From: Pectobacterium versatile
GTDB taxonomy: Bacteria; Pseudomonadota; Gammaproteobacteria; Enterobacterales; Enterobacteriaceae
Assembly: GCF_020166435.1 (NCBI RefSeq)
Contig: NZ_JAINZP010000018.1
Location: 1-64,000 of the forward strand
Direction of reading: 5' to 3'
DNA: 64,000 nucleotides
Made by a program: the position numbers and the translations under genes. Each line of letters begins with the position of its first letter. The stretch's first letter is position 1. Below are positions 31,466-41,380 of the stretch, piece by piece. The notes beneath the pieces were generated by a model. The model made no database searches, was not told the origin of the DNA, and saw only the letters and a list, made by a program, of their open reading frames with translations.

Positions 31466-32278
31466 TTAACCCCCTGAACCTAGCAGCGACATTTTATAGT
31501 CACCCGCAGGAAAACGGAAAGGCACTGGCCCGTCGACAATACCATCTAGGAACTGACGAACCTGCGGGTCATTGTTCGCCCTCAGTTCATCCGCCGTTCC
31601 TTCAGCCACCACCTGCTTTTCGGCCACGATATAGGCGTAATCGGCGATGCTCATCACCTCTGGCACATCGTGAGAAACCACAATGCAGGTCACGCCCAAC
31701 GCATGGTTCAGCTCGTCGATGAGCTTCACCAGCGTCCCCAACGTGATCGGGTCCTGCCCGACAAAAGGCTCATCAAACATAATCAACTGCGGGTCGAGCG
31801 CGATGGCTCTCGCCAGCGCGGCACGCCGCGCCATGCCGCCGGAAAGCTCCGCTGGCATCAGCTCGGCGGCTCCACGTAACCCCACGGCTTCCAGCTTCAT
31901 CATGACGATGCTACGCAGCAGGGGTTCTGGCAGTCGGGTATGTTCACGCAGCGGCCAGGCGACATTATCAAACACGTTCAAATCGGTAAATAACGCGCCG
32001 GACTGAAACAACATGCTCATTTTCTTGCGCGCGTCGTACAGTTCACTGCGCGACAGCGTCGGGATATTCTCGCCATCAAACCAGATTTCACCGCTGTCCG
32101 GCGGTAACTGCCCGCCAATCAGGCGCAGCAATGTGGTTTTACCGATACCAGAAGGCCCCATGATCGCAGTGACCTTGCCTTTAGGCACATTCAACGTGAT
32201 GTCTGTAAAAATCTCTCGCTCTCCGCGCCGAAAGCTAAGACCACGGATCTCGACCAGATTAGTTGCCTCATGGTTCAT
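31466..32278 (-). CDS. mlaF: Phospholipid ABC transporter ATP-binding protein MlaF
   Basis: MlaF is the ATPase of MlaFEDB and the first gene of the mlaFEDCB operon. It has Walker [10 protein letters not shown] near residue 40, the signature [14 protein letters not shown] near 147, Walker [14 protein letters not shown] and the switch His in VVSHDVPEV. Two starts are possible. ATG 32278 (270 aa) has AAGGA 9 bases upstream and fits E. coli (269 aa). ATG 32287 would have AAGGA touching it, so it is less likely. Confidence 0.96.
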   Translation of the reverse strand: MNHEATNLVEIRGLSFRRGEREIFTDITLNVPKGKVTAIMGPSGIGKTTLLRLIGGQLPPDSGEIWFDGENIPTLSRSELYDARKKMSMLFQSGALFTDLNVFDNVAWPLREHTRLPEPLLRSIVMMKLEAVGLRGAAELMPAELSGGMARRAALARAIALDPQLIMFDEPFVGQDPITLGTLVKLIDELNHALGVTCIVVSHDVPEVMSIADYAYIVAEKQVVAEGTADELRANNDPQVRQFLDGIVDGPVPFRFPAGDYKMSLLGSGG

Positions 32279-32546
32279 TATTTCCATTCCTTACCCATCA
32301 GTACGCTCATAAAGAGGTCTTTTCACTCCAGCCTAACGGCTGGCTTTCATCAAGGTGCGAGTTTTACAAAAACTTACCGTAAGTTCTTGTCCAAAATGGC
32401 GGCATAAACCGTTACTGGGTTTTACTTATCGCGACAGGTTTTACTTTTTCGCCAAGCACCGTCAGAATTAGCACTCATCACAGAAAAACGCTTTTTGTGC
32501 GAAAATCGTCCAAAAATACTGATTTATTCGACAACAGGCCGGTGAT
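32279..32546. promoter_or_regulatory. mlaF upstream region
   Basis: This stretch of 268 bases lies between the mla operon and repeat copy 4. It must contain the mla promoter. It is AT-rich at 32395-32530 with several T/A tracts. No regulator site is convincing by eye. Confidence 0.35.
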
Positions 32547-32745
<199 letters not shown>

Positions 32746-32764
32746 TCCTATTAAAGGACGCTGC

Positions 32765-33730
32765 ATGCTTTTTGCAACACTACTCTTGTTCATTGGTTTG
32801 CTATTACTGGTTTACGGCGCCGATCGTCTTGTCTATGGCGCCGCCGTGCTTGCGCGTTCTCTTGGCTTACCTCCTTTCGTTATCGGCATCACCATTGTCG
32901 GCTTCGGCACCTCGCTACCGGAGTTGATTGTTTCGGTTACCGCTGCCCTAAACGATCAGAACGACATGGCCGTCGGTAATGTTCTGGGTTCCAATATCAC
33001 CAATATTTTACTCATTCTCGGCAGCGCGGCACTCATTCGCCCGCTAACAGTACATTCGGCCATTCTGCGCCGGGAATTGCCGCTCATGCTGTCCGTCACT
33101 TTATTGTGTGGCGTTTTACTGCATGATAGCTACCTGAGCCGCACCGACGGCATAATGCTGCTCTCTGCCGCCATTCTGTGTCTGGTGTTGATACTTCGCA
33201 TGTCACAACAGGCGCAGCGGGAAGGCGGCGATAGCCTGACTCGCGAACAGCTAGCAGAACTCCCGCAGGATGACAGTAACCAAATGGTCGCCGTACTGTG
33301 GTTGATTCTCGGCATGATTATTTTACCCATGGCCGCCCGTATGGTGGTGGATAATGCCACTGTCATTGCACGCTACTTCGATATCAGCGAGTTGACGATC
33401 GGGCTGACTATATTGGCGATCGGCACCAGCCTGCCTGAGCTTGCTACTGCCATCGTCGGGACGCTGAAGAAAGAAGATGATATTGCGCTGGGTAACCTGA
33501 TTGGCTCGAACATTTTTAATATCGCGATTGTTCTGGGCGTACCTGCGTTGCTCTCACCGGGCGCACTGAATCCTCAGATTTTTCAGCGCGACTATTGGGT
33601 CATGCTGGCGGCAAGTGTGCTGTTAACCGCACTGTGCCTCAGCAAAAAACGCCGTATAGGACAAGGTGCAGGCGCATTATTATGCTGCGCATTCATCGCC
33701 TATCTGACGGCCCTATTTTATTTTTCATAA
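32765..33730 (+). CDS. yrbG: Calcium/sodium antiporter family protein YrbG
   Basis: YrbG is a CaCA-superfamily inner-membrane exchanger; the ion for the E. coli protein is not firmly established. The 321-aa product (E. coli 325) has about ten membrane helices. It shows the two inverted alpha-repeats: GFGTSLPELIVSVTAA with GNVLGSNITNILLILG, and AIGTSLPELATAIVGT with GNLIGSNIFNIAIVLG. ATG 32765 follows AAAGGA; an earlier in-frame ATG (32732) lies in the repeat and is rejected. It leads the kdsD-kdsC-lpt operon. Confidence 0.95.
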   Translation: MLFATLLLFIGLLLLVYGADRLVYGAAVLARSLGLPPFVIGITIVGFGTSLPELIVSVTAALNDQNDMAVGNVLGSNITNILLILGSAALIRPLTVHSAILRRELPLMLSVTLLCGVLLHDSYLSRTDGIMLLSAAILCLVLILRMSQQAQREGGDSLTREQLAELPQDDSNQMVAVLWLILGMIILPMAARMVVDNATVIARYFDISELTIGLTILAIGTSLPELATAIVGTLKKEDDIALGNLIGSNIFNIAIVLGVPALLSPGALNPQIFQRDYWVMLAASVLLTALCLSKKRRIGQGAGALLCCAFIAYLTALFYFS

Positions 33731-33766
33731 GACGCTCAGTTTTTCATCATAATCAGGACTATTGGT

Positions 33767-34840
33767 ATGTCACAGTTTGAACAACATGCTCACCTAAAAC
33801 AGCAGTCTGACCGTGCACTATCCGATCATGCACCACAAGCCGATCACACGCGACAAAAGGCTCATGAACTACCAGCAGATTTCGATTTCCAGCAGGCGGG
33901 CAAGCAGGTACTGAGTATCGAACGCGATGGGCTTGCGCAATTAGACCAGTACATTGATGACAATTTTACCCTCGCCTGCAAAAAGATATTTCACTGCGAG
34001 GGCAAAGTGGTGGTGATGGGGATGGGCAAATCTGGCCATATCGGCTGCAAGATTGCCGCGACCTTCGCCAGCACCGGTACGCCTGCTTTTTTTGTTCATC
34101 CCGGTGAAGCCAGCCACGGTGACCTCGGCATGGTGACGCCGCACGATATCGTGATCGCTATTTCCAACTCTGGCGAGTCCCATGAAATTCTGTCGCTAAT
34201 TCCCGTTCTGAAACGCCAGAAAGTGTTCCTGATCTGCATGACCAGCGCACCGGAAAGTACGATGGGGAAAACGGCGGATATTCATCTGTGTGTTCATGTC
34301 CCACAGGAAGCCTGCCCGCTCGGCCTGGCGCCCACCTCCAGCACTACCGCGACGCTGGTCATGGGAGACGCGCTGGCCGTAGCCTTGTTACAGGCACGCG
34401 GCTTTACCGCAGAAGATTTCGCCCTTTCTCACCCCGGTGGCGCACTCGGCCGCAAACTTTTACTGCGCGTCAGCGATATCATGCATTCAGGCGATGAGAT
34501 TCCCCATGTCCCACACGATGCCTCATTGCGTGATGCCTTGGTGGAAATTACGCGCAAAAATCTGGGTATGACGGTAATCTGCGAAGCGGATATGAAAATT
34601 CAGGGCATCTTTACTGATGGTGACCTGCGCCGCATCTTCGACATGAATATTGACTTGAACAGCGCGCGCATTGCTGATGTGATGACCGCGGGCGGCATCC
34701 GGGTCGCACCGCAAACGCTGGCGGTGGATGCACTTAACCTGATGCAGTCGCGCCATATCACCTCAGTGCTGGTGGCAGAAAACGATCGTTTGGTCGGGAT
34801 CGTCCATATGCACGATATGCTGCGGGCTGGCGTGGTTTAA
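33767..34840 (+). CDS. kdsD: D-arabinose 5-phosphate isomerase KdsD
   Basis: KdsD converts ribulose 5-phosphate to arabinose 5-phosphate, the first step toward Kdo for LPS. It has a SIS domain (about 65-200; VVMGMGKSGHIGCKIAATFA, AISNSGESHEI) and two CBS domains (about 240-357; GIFTDGDLRRIFDM, QSRHITSVLVAENDRLVGIVHM). At 357 aa it is about 29 residues longer than E. coli KdsD (328). The extra part is a polar, His/Gln/Asp-rich N terminus ahead of FDFQQAGKQVL. AGGA 8 bases before ATG 33767 supports the long form; no internal Met gives the short form. Confidence 0.95.
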   Translation: MSQFEQHAHLKQQSDRALSDHAPQADHTRQKAHELPADFDFQQAGKQVLSIERDGLAQLDQYIDDNFTLACKKIFHCEGKVVVMGMGKSGHIGCKIAATFASTGTPAFFVHPGEASHGDLGMVTPHDIVIAISNSGESHEILSLIPVLKRQKVFLICMTSAPESTMGKTADIHLCVHVPQEACPLGLAPTSSTTATLVMGDALAVALLQARGFTAEDFALSHPGGALGRKLLLRVSDIMHSGDEIPHVPHDASLRDALVEITRKNLGMTVICEADMKIQGIFTDGDLRRIFDMNIDLNSARIADVMTAGGIRVAPQTLAVDALNLMQSRHITSVLVAENDRLVGIVHMHDMLRAGVV

Positions 34841-34859
34841 AAAGAAAGGATGGTAGTGA

Positions 34860-35426
34860 ATGAGTGAAGTCAGGGCGCAAACCGATACCTGCTATGGGCC
34901 TGTCGATCAACAGGTACTGGATAAAGCCCGTGAGGTTCGCCTGTTAATCTGCGACGTTGACGGCGTGATGTCCGATGGTCTGATTTACATGGGCAACCAC
35001 GGCGAGGAGCTGAAAGCCTTTAACGTCCGCGACGGCTATGGTATTCGCTGCTTGCTGACGTCTGATATTGAGGTTGCCATCATTACTGGGCGTTCAGCAA
35101 AATTGCTGGAAGATCGGTGTAAAACACTGGGCATTAACCATCTTTATCAGGGGCAATCGGATAAGGTTTTGGCCTTCAACGATCTGTTGGATAAACTGTC
35201 AGTAACGGCAAATCAGGTCGCGTATATCGGCGACGATATGATCGACTGGCCAGTAATGGCACAGGTCGGGCTGAGCGTTGCCGTGGCTGATGCCCATCCG
35301 CTGTTATTGCCGCGCGCAGATTATGTCACCCGTATTGCGGGAGGCCGTGGCGCAGTACGTGAGCTGTGTGATTTGATTCTGTTCTCGCAGGACAAGCTGG
35401 AGCATGCCAAAGGGTTGTCAATATGA
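34860..35426 (+). CDS. kdsC: 3-deoxy-D-manno-octulosonate 8-phosphate phosphatase KdsC
   Basis: KdsC removes the phosphate from Kdo-8-phosphate. It is a C0-type HAD phosphatase without a cap, active as a tetramer. The 188-aa protein (E. coli 188) has the nucleophile motif CDVDGVMSDG (Asp32 nucleophile, Asp34 acid/base), motif II IITGRSAK and motif IV YIGDDMIDWPVM. Its stop overlaps the lptC start by 4 bases (ATGA), linking Kdo synthesis to LPS export. Confidence 0.97.
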   Translation: MSEVRAQTDTCYGPVDQQVLDKAREVRLLICDVDGVMSDGLIYMGNHGEELKAFNVRDGYGIRCLLTSDIEVAIITGRSAKLLEDRCKTLGINHLYQGQSDKVLAFNDLLDKLSVTANQVAYIGDDMIDWPVMAQVGLSVAVADAHPLLLPRADYVTRIAGGRGAVRELCDLILFSQDKLEHAKGLSI

Positions 35427-35989
35427 GTAAAACCAAGCGTTGGCTCACCGCTTTTCTGACTCTGTTGGTGCTTATCCTCATCGGCTGGAATATTGCGGAT
35501 GAGGACACGGTAACAGCACCGGATGCAAACGACCCCGCCGTGCCGGTTTATACCAGCGAAAAGACCAACACGCAGGTATACAGCCCCGCCGGTAAGCTGA
35601 GCTACAGACTGATTTCGGAAAAAGCGGAGTATTTCAACGACGAGCAGTTGAGCTGGTTTACGACTCCCGTTGCCACGCTGTTCAATGAACAGGGTACGGC
35701 AACCTGGTCAGTACGCGCCGATCGCGCCAAGCTGACAAAAGACAAGATGCTCTATCTGTACGGCAACGTCGAGGTGAATAGCCTGACGAAAGACGCACAG
35801 CTTCAGCGCATCACAACGAATAATGCCCAGGTGAATCTGGTCACACAGGACGTCTCTTCCGATGATGAAGTCACCCTGTATGGTGCCAGCTTTACCTCAA
35901 GCGGAATGAAAATGCGTGGGAATCTGCGTAACAAAACGGCCGAGTTGATCGAAAAGGTAAAAACCTCTTATGAAATCCAAAACCAATAA
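35423..35989 (+). CDS. lptC: LPS transport inner-membrane protein LptC
   Basis: LptC is a bitopic inner-membrane protein that passes LPS from LptB2FG to LptA. The 188-aa product (E. coli 191) has an N-terminal membrane helix (about 7-25, WLTAFLTLLVLILIGWNIA). A periplasmic beta-jellyroll follows (TPVATLFNEQGTATWSVRADRA, LYLYGNVEVN). Its end overlaps the start of lptA by 20 bases, so the two are translationally coupled. Confidence 0.96.
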   Translation: MSKTKRWLTAFLTLLVLILIGWNIADEDTVTAPDANDPAVPVYTSEKTNTQVYSPAGKLSYRLISEKAEYFNDEQLSWFTTPVATLFNEQGTATWSVRADRAKLTKDKMLYLYGNVEVNSLTKDAQLQRITTNNAQVNLVTQDVSSDDEVTLYGASFTSSGMKMRGNLRNKTAELIEKVKTSYEIQNQ

Positions 35990-36542
35990 TCTCATGCGTA
36001 ACACCCTGATCGCCAGCTCGCTGTTCGCCGTCAGCATTTCCGCCTTTGCCGTTACCGGCGACAGCAACCAACCTATTCACATAGATTCAGCACAGCAATC
36101 TCTGGACATGCAGGGCAACACGGTGACGTTCACTGGTAATGTTGTCGTGAAGCAAGGGACGATTGAAGTGAAAGCCGACAAGGTCGTCGTGACGCGTCCA
36201 CAGGGCACGCAAGGCAGTGAAGTGGTGGAAGGTTACGGCAACCCCGTGACGTTCTACCAGATGCAGGACAACGGCAAGCCAGTAAAAGGTCACGCACAGA
36301 AAATCCGCTACGAGCTGGCCAAAGACTTTCTGGTGCTGACAGGCAATGCCTATCTGGAACAGCAGGACAGCAATGTAAAAGGCGATCGCATCACCTATCT
36401 GGTGAAACAGCAGCAGATGGAAGCCACCAGCGACAAAGGAAAACGCGTGACGACGGTGTTAGTCCCCTCTCAGCTTCAGGAGAAAGAGAACAAGAATCAA
36501 CCTTCTCGTTCTCAACAACCGCAACCACGGGTCACTGAATAA
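35970..36542 (+). CDS. lptA: LPS transport periplasmic bridge protein LptA
   Basis: LptA polymerises head to tail through its beta-jellyroll to form the periplasmic LPS bridge from LptC to LptD. The 190-aa precursor (E. coli 185) has a signal peptide (MKSKTNNLMRNTLIASSLFA, cleavage near residue 28 after AFA). The OstA-like repeats follow: LDMQGNTVTFTGNVVVKQGT and KADKVVVTRPQG. lptB begins 3 bases after the stop. Confidence 0.97.
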   Translation: MKSKTNNLMRNTLIASSLFAVSISAFAVTGDSNQPIHIDSAQQSLDMQGNTVTFTGNVVVKQGTIEVKADKVVVTRPQGTQGSEVVEGYGNPVTFYQMQDNGKPVKGHAQKIRYELAKDFLVLTGNAYLEQQDSNVKGDRITYLVKQQQMEATSDKGKRVTTVLVPSQLQEKENKNQPSRSQQPQPRVTE

Positions 36543-36545
36543 GTT

Positions 36546-37271
36546 ATGGCAACATTAACCGCAGAAAATCTGGCCAAGGCATACAAAGGCCGTAAAGTCG
36601 TGGAAAACGTCAGCCTCACCGTTAATTCCGGTGAAATTGTCGGCCTGCTCGGGCCGAACGGTGCCGGCAAAACGACAACGTTCTACATGGTCGTAGGCAT
36701 CGTTCCGCGTGATGAAGGACGCATCGTCATTGACGACGATGACATCAGCCTGCTTCCTTTGCACGAACGTGCGCTGCGCGGCATCGGCTATCTCCCGCAG
36801 GAAGCCTCTATATTCCGCCGCTTAAGCGTTTATGACAATCTGATGGCGGTGTTACAGATCCGTAAAGATCTGACGACCGAACAGCAGGAAGATCGTGCCA
36901 ATGAGCTAATGGAAGAATTCCATATTATTCATTTGCGCGATAGTCTGGGACAATCGCTGTCCGGTGGAGAAAGACGCCGCGTAGAGATTGCGCGTGCGCT
37001 GGCAGCGAATCCGAAGTTCATCCTGCTGGATGAACCGTTTGCGGGCGTAGACCCGATCTCCGTACTGGATATTAAAAAAATCATTGAGCATCTGCGTGAC
37101 AGCGGGCTTGGCGTGTTGATTACCGATCATAACGTCCGCGAAACGCTTGATGTCTGTGAACGAGCCTACATCGTGAGTCAGGGTAACCTGATCGCCCACG
37201 GTTCACCGACCGATATTCTGGCCGATGAACAGGTAAAACGCGTGTATCTGGGCGAAGGCTTCCGACTCTGA
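36546..37271 (+). CDS. lptB: LPS export ABC transporter ATP-binding protein LptB
   Basis: LptB is the ATPase of LptB2FGC that extracts LPS from the inner membrane. The 241-aa protein (E. coli 241) has Walker [10 protein letters not shown] (37-45), the Q-loop [17 protein letters not shown], the signature [16 protein letters not shown], Walker [14 protein letters not shown] and the switch His in [11 protein letters not shown]. rpoN follows after a 49-base gap, the widespread lptB-rpoN order. Confidence 0.98.
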   Translation: MATLTAENLAKAYKGRKVVENVSLTVNSGEIVGLLGPNGAGKTTTFYMVVGIVPRDEGRIVIDDDDISLLPLHERALRGIGYLPQEASIFRRLSVYDNLMAVLQIRKDLTTEQQEDRANELMEEFHIIHLRDSLGQSLSGGERRRVEIARALAANPKFILLDEPFAGVDPISVLDIKKIIEHLRDSGLGVLITDHNVRETLDVCERAYIVSQGNLIAHGSPTDILADEQVKRVYLGEGFRL

Positions 37272-37320
37272 TAGGGTAATATTTTATCTTTGCAGTACTT
37301 ATGGGACGTTAGCGCGATTT

Positions 37321-38754
37321 ATGAAGCAAGGTTTGCAACTCAGGCTTAGCCAGCAACTGGCCATGACTCCACAGCTCCAACAGGCGATCCGCCTGTTGCA
37401 ACTGTCCACGCTTGAATTGCAACAGGAGATTCAACTGGCGTTAGAAAGTAATCCGTTGCTCGAACAAACGGATCAGCACGACGAAATCGAGTCATTTGAA
37501 AAGGCAGACAGCGATTCACTGGATACCGGTGAAGCCCTTGAACAAAGGGATATGCCGGAAGAATTGCCGCTTGATGCCACCTGGGATGAAATCTACTCCG
37601 CAGGCACGCCGTCGGGCACCGGCACCGACTATCGCGATGAAGAACTGCCGATTTATCAAGGCGAAACCACGCAAACGCTTCAGGATTACCTGATGTGGCA
37701 GGTTGAGCTGACGCCGTTTTCCGACACCGACGCGGCTATCGCTACCTCTATCGTCGATGCGGTGGACAACACCGGTTACCTGACCGTACCGCTACAAGAC
37801 ATTCTTGAGAGCATCGGTGACGACGACGTGACGCTGGAAGAAGTTGAAGCCGTACTCAAACGCGTGCAGCGCTTCGATCCCGTTGGCGTCGCCGCCCGCG
37901 ACCTGCGCGATTGTCTGCTGGTGCAGCTTTCTCAGTTCGCCGACGACACGCCACGCCTGACCGAAGCTCGCCTGATCGTCAGCGATCATCTCGATCTGTT
38001 AGCCAATCATGATTTCCGCAGCCTGATCCGCATCACGCGCCTAAAAGAAGAGGTGCTGAAAGAAGCACTGGCGCTGATCCAATCGCTCGATCCCCGTCCA
38101 GGGCAATCGATCAACACTGGTGAATCCGAATACGTCATCCCTGATGTGCTGGTACGTAAAGTTCAGGGAATTTGGTCCGTTGAACTGAACACCGACAGCG
38201 TTCCCCGCTTGCAGATTAATCAGCAATATGCGGCACTGGGTAACAGTGTACGCAATGACAGCGACGGGCAATTTATCCGTAGCAACCTGCAAGAGGCGCG
38301 CTGGCTCATCAAAAGCCTGGAAAGTCGAAATGACACACTGCTGAAAGTGACCCGCTGCATCGTCGAACAACAGCAGGATTTCTTCGATCGGGGTGAAGAA
38401 TTCATGAAGCCCATGGTACTGGCAGATATCGCGCAGGCGGTGGATATGCATGAATCCACCATTTCACGCGTGACGACACAGAAGTTCCTGCACAGTCCGC
38501 GCGGCATTTTTGAGCTAAAATATTTCTTCTCCAGCCACGTTAATACCGATAGCGGTGGAGAAGCCTCGTCAACGGCAATCCGCGCGCTGGTGAAGAAGCT
38601 TATTGCCGCGGAAAACCCCGTGAAGCCATTAAGCGATAGCAAGCTGACGGCACTGCTCTCCGATCAGGGCATCATCGTGGCGCGCCGTACCGTCGCAAAA
38701 TACCGAGAGTCTTTATCTATCCCACCATCAAATCAGCGTAAACAACTGATTTGA
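37321..38754 (+). CDS. rpoN: RNA polymerase sigma-54 factor RpoN
   Basis: Sigma-54 recognises -24/-12 promoters and needs AAA+ activators. In soft-rot bacteria it is needed for nitrogen and type III secretion control (established for Pectobacterium relatives). The 477-aa protein (E. coli 477) has the Gln/Leu-rich activator-interacting region I (1-56, [20 protein letters not shown]), an acidic region II and the core-binding domain. It also has the helix-turn-helix near [14 protein letters not shown] and the RpoN box [12 protein letters not shown]. It leads rpoN-hpf-ptsN-rapZ-npr. Confidence 0.98.
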   Translation: MKQGLQLRLSQQLAMTPQLQQAIRLLQLSTLELQQEIQLALESNPLLEQTDQHDEIESFEKADSDSLDTGEALEQRDMPEELPLDATWDEIYSAGTPSGTGTDYRDEELPIYQGETTQTLQDYLMWQVELTPFSDTDAAIATSIVDAVDNTGYLTVPLQDILESIGDDDVTLEEVEAVLKRVQRFDPVGVAARDLRDCLLVQLSQFADDTPRLTEARLIVSDHLDLLANHDFRSLIRITRLKEEVLKEALALIQSLDPRPGQSINTGESEYVIPDVLVRKVQGIWSVELNTDSVPRLQINQQYAALGNSVRNDSDGQFIRSNLQEARWLIKSLESRNDTLLKVTRCIVEQQQDFFDRGEEFMKPMVLADIAQAVDMHESTISRVTTQKFLHSPRGIFELKYFFSSHVNTDSGGEASSTAIRALVKKLIAAENPVKPLSDSKLTALLSDQGIIVARRTVAKYRESLSIPPSNQRKQLI

Positions 38755-38777
38755 TCTCAACAGAGAAGGAAGACGCT

Positions 38778-39065
38778 ATGCAGCTCAATATTACCGGACA
38801 CCACATTGAGATCACTGAACCACTGCGTGATTTTGTTAATGGAAAATTTGCCAAATTAGAGCAGTATTTTGACCGGATTAATCAGGTCAATGTGGTATTA
38901 AGAGTGGAAAAAGTTCAGCAAATTGCCGAGGCCACACTCCATGTTAATGGTGGGGAGCTGCATGCAACTTCAGAAGCGGCAGATATGTACGCCGCGATAG
39001 ATTTATTGATTGATAAGCTGGCGAGACAGCTCAATAAGCATAAGGATAAACTCAAGCAGCACTAA
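38778..39065 (+). CDS. hpf: Ribosome hibernation promoting factor HPF (short form)
   Basis: HPF binds the 30S decoding region in stationary phase and, with RMF, helps form 100S ribosome dimers. The 95-aa sequence (E. coli 95) has the short-HPF pattern MQLNITGHHIEITEPLRDFV with a basic Lys-rich end and no long-form dimerisation domain. ATG 38778 follows AGAAGGAAG. It starts 23 bases after the rpoN stop. Confidence 0.97.
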   Translation: MQLNITGHHIEITEPLRDFVNGKFAKLEQYFDRINQVNVVLRVEKVQQIAEATLHVNGGELHATSEAADMYAAIDLLIDKLARQLNKHKDKLKQH

Positions 39066-39097
39066 TTTTCTCCTTTGCTGTTTGGCAAAGGAACAAA

Positions 39098-39124
39098 CCT
39101 GCCCCATCCAACAGATGGGGCAGG
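39098..39124 (+). other. Perfect hairpin in the hpf-ptsN gap
   Basis: CCTGCCCCATC and GATGGGGCAGG form an 11-bp perfect stem with a 5-base loop (CAACA). No T run follows, so this is not a standard terminator. A second small stem-loop (CCTTTGCTGTTTGGCAAAGG) lies at 39072-39091. Both sit in the operon mRNA between hpf and ptsN and could limit decay or tune expression. Confidence 0.6.
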
Positions 39125-39161
39125 ATCACCAGAAGTGAAAGCGTCGTTAAGTGAAAATAAA

Positions 39162-39635
39162 ATGAGCCACGATCCCGTATTGCAACTCAGCACCGTATTA
39201 CGCCCTGAGTGCACCCGAAGTACCGTCCACTGCCAGAGTAAGAAACGGGCATTGGAAATTATCAGTGAGCTGGCCGCCAGACAGCTTAACATTCCTTCAC
39301 AGATTATTTTTGATGCCATCCTCACCCGGGAACGCATGGGCAGTACGGGAATCGGCGGCGGCATTGCCATTCCTCACGGTAAGCTGGAAGGCGATAATGC
39401 GCTGGGCGCCATCGGTGTTTTCATCCAGTTAGAGCAACCGATCGCTTTTGATGCCATTGATAATCAGGCCGTTGATCTGCTTTTTGCCTTGCTGGTTCCG
39501 GCGGAACAATGTAAAACCCATTTGCACACCCTGTCGCTTGTTGCTAAGCAGCTGGCGGATAAAACAGTTTGCCGACGCCTGCGAGCGGCGCAAAGCGATG
39601 AAGAGCTGTACCAGATTATGACGGAAGCCGGTTAA
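39162..39635 (+). CDS. ptsN: Nitrogen PTS EIIA component PtsN
   Basis: EIIA-Ntr is the terminal phospho-acceptor of the nitrogen PTS (PtsP-NPr-PtsN). It regulates potassium transport and kinases in E. coli. The 157-aa form from ATG 39162 has the phosphorylated His72 in GGIAIPHGKLEG and the EIIA core RALEIISELAARQL. E. coli PtsN is 163 aa with a longer C-terminal tail. An upstream in-frame extension to 39075 crosses the hairpins and is not accepted. Confidence 0.96.
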   Translation: MSHDPVLQLSTVLRPECTRSTVHCQSKKRALEIISELAARQLNIPSQIIFDAILTRERMGSTGIGGGIAIPHGKLEGDNALGAIGVFIQLEQPIAFDAIDNQAVDLLFALLVPAEQCKTHLHTLSLVAKQLADKTVCRRLRAAQSDEELYQIMTEAG

Positions 39636-39786
39636 TCGTCATATTCACGATGACGGGCAATTCGCGGTAGAGTCAGAGAATGCTTGCAATCCGTGCGCTA
39701 AGCCGTCATTTTTTTAGCTATAGATTACTTTATAAAAACAGTGGCAATGAGAATTCGCCATCACGTTGCCAGAGGGGAGTCGTCAG

Positions 39787-40644
39787 ATGGTGCTGATGAT
39801 TGTCAGCGGTCGCTCAGGTTCAGGGAAATCTGTCGCCCTGCGCGCATTGGAAGATATGGGGTTCTACTGCGTAGATAATCTACCAGTGGTTCTACTGCCA
39901 GAACTGGCTAATACGCTTGCGGCACGTAATATTTCCGCAGCGGTCAGCATTGATGTGCGCAATATGCCAGAATCGCCGGAGATATTTGAACATGCCATGG
40001 AGCAACTGCCACCCAGCTTCTCGCCTCAACTGCTGTTTCTGGATGCCGATCGCAATACACTGATCCGTCGCTACAGCGATACCCGTCGTCTGCACCCACT
40101 GTCCAGCAAAAATCTGTCGCTGGAAAGCGCGATTGATGAAGAAAGTGACCTGCTGGAACCACTGCGTTCACGTGCTGACCTGATTATTGATACCTCAGAG
40201 ATGTCAGTGCACGAACTGGCCGAAATGCTGCGTACGCGGCTGCTCGGCAAGCGAGAACGCGAACTCACGATGGTGTTCGAATCATTCGGCTTTAAGCATG
40301 GTATTCCCATTGATGCAGATTACGTCTTTGACGTGCGCTTTCTGCCGAACCCGCACTGGGATCCGAAGCTGCGCCCGATGACCGGTCTGGATAAGCCCGT
40401 TGCGTCTTTCCTTGACAGGCACACCGAAGTTCACAATTTCATTTATCAGACTCGCAGCTATCTGGAACTGTGGCTACCGATGCTGGAAACCAATAACCGT
40501 AGCTATCTGACTGTCGCGATTGGCTGTACTGGCGGTAAACACCGTTCGGTGTACGTCGCCGAGCAACTGGCAGACTACTTCCGCTCACGCGGTAAGAATG
40601 TGCAGTCACGCCACCGTACGCTGGAAAAACGTAAACCCGCGTAA
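39787..40644 (+). CDS. rapZ: RNase adapter protein RapZ
   Basis: RapZ binds the sRNAs GlmY and GlmZ and recruits RNase E to GlmZ, so it controls glmS and amino-sugar supply. It also senses glucosamine-6-phosphate. The 285-aa product (E. coli 284) has the P-loop GRSGSGKS (8-15) and the C-terminal RNA-binding domain (about 150-285). The latter includes [21 protein letters not shown] and the basic tail [17 protein letters not shown] before ATG 39787 supports this start over a TTG-type start at 39766. npr follows. Confidence 0.97.
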   Translation: MVLMIVSGRSGSGKSVALRALEDMGFYCVDNLPVVLLPELANTLAARNISAAVSIDVRNMPESPEIFEHAMEQLPPSFSPQLLFLDADRNTLIRRYSDTRRLHPLSSKNLSLESAIDEESDLLEPLRSRADLIIDTSEMSVHELAEMLRTRLLGKRERELTMVFESFGFKHGIPIDADYVFDVRFLPNPHWDPKLRPMTGLDKPVASFLDRHTEVHNFIYQTRSYLELWLPMLETNNRSYLTVAIGCTGGKHRSVYVAEQLADYFRSRGKNVQSRHRTLEKRKPA

Positions 40645-40671
40645 TAGCAAACCAGTATAGTCAGGTAAACC

Positions 40672-40944
40672 ATGGCAGTCCGGCAAACGGTTGAAATCAA
40701 AAATGAGCTGGGTATGCATGCTCGCCCAGCGATGAAGCTGTTCGAGCTAGTGCAGAGCTTTGATGCAGAAGTGATACTGCGTAACGACAGCGGCACCGAA
40801 GCCGAAGCCAGCAGCGTGATTGCCATGCTGATGCTAGACTCGGCCAAAGGGCGTGTCATCGAGGTAGAAGCGACTGGCCCAGATGAAGCGCAGGCGCTTG
40901 CCGCCGTCATCGAGCTGTTTGAAGCTGGGTTCGACGAATACTAG
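40672..40944 (+). CDS. npr: Phosphocarrier protein NPr
   Basis: NPr is the HPr-like carrier that moves phosphate from PtsP to PtsN (His73-type acceptor). The 90-aa protein (E. coli 90) has His16 in [16 protein letters not shown] and the conserved Ser-site region [14 protein letters not shown]. It is the last gene of the rpoN cluster; repeat copy 5 follows. Confidence 0.97.
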   Translation: MAVRQTVEIKNELGMHARPAMKLFELVQSFDAEVILRNDSGTEAEASSVIAMLMLDSAKGRVIEVEATGPDEAQALAAVIELFEAGFDEY

Positions 40945-40961
40945 CGATTTCCTTAGCAGGC

Positions 40962-41228
40962 TATACCCTAAATAATTCGAGTTGCGTGACAAAACGTTAG
41001 CGTTTTGAACAACGCTCTGCGTTGACCCTTTGGGGCAAGGCCCATTTATGGCCTTGTAACGCGGCAATCGCGCGAATCCCTAGGAGCTTACACAAGTAAG
41101 TGACTGGGGTGAGTAAGGACAAATTGGTTTAGCCAATTTGAACGCCGCTTGCGGCGGCCCCTCAGGGTGAGGCTCAGAGATGAGCCGAGTATTACCAACG
41201 CACAAGCAGCTTGAAGTATGACGGGTAT
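40962..41228. repeat. Dispersed intergenic repeat, copy 5 (267 bp)
   Basis: The left end is TATACCCTAAATAATTCGAG and the right end GCAGCTTGAAGTATGACGGG. The first 100 bases are nearly identical to copy 2 (AAAACGTTAGCGTTTTGAAC, GCTCTGCGTTGACCCTTTGG). The middle keeps the core hairpin AGCTTACACAAGTAAGTGAC. It lies between npr and rnk. Confidence 0.85.
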
Positions 41229-41314
41229 CTGCCAGCCTTCGTGACAAGGATCGCTTCACTTTCCTCCCCGAACCTCCTACTATCTACCTATATAAATCAT
41301 AATATTTTCTTATA

Positions 41315-41347
41315 CCCCCTGCTCCTTTGGGCGCGGGGGGTTATTTT
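41315..41347 (+). terminator. Terminator-like hairpin between npr and rnk
   Basis: CCCCCTGC and GCGCGGGGGG pair imperfectly around TCCTTTGG, followed by TTATTTTTAT on the plus strand. It most likely ends transcription from the rpoN-npr cluster before rnk, whose ATG is 34 bases on. A leader role for rnk cannot be excluded. Confidence 0.6.
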
Positions 41348-41380
41348 TATATCATCTGAAAATACCAACTGGAGAGGAGT

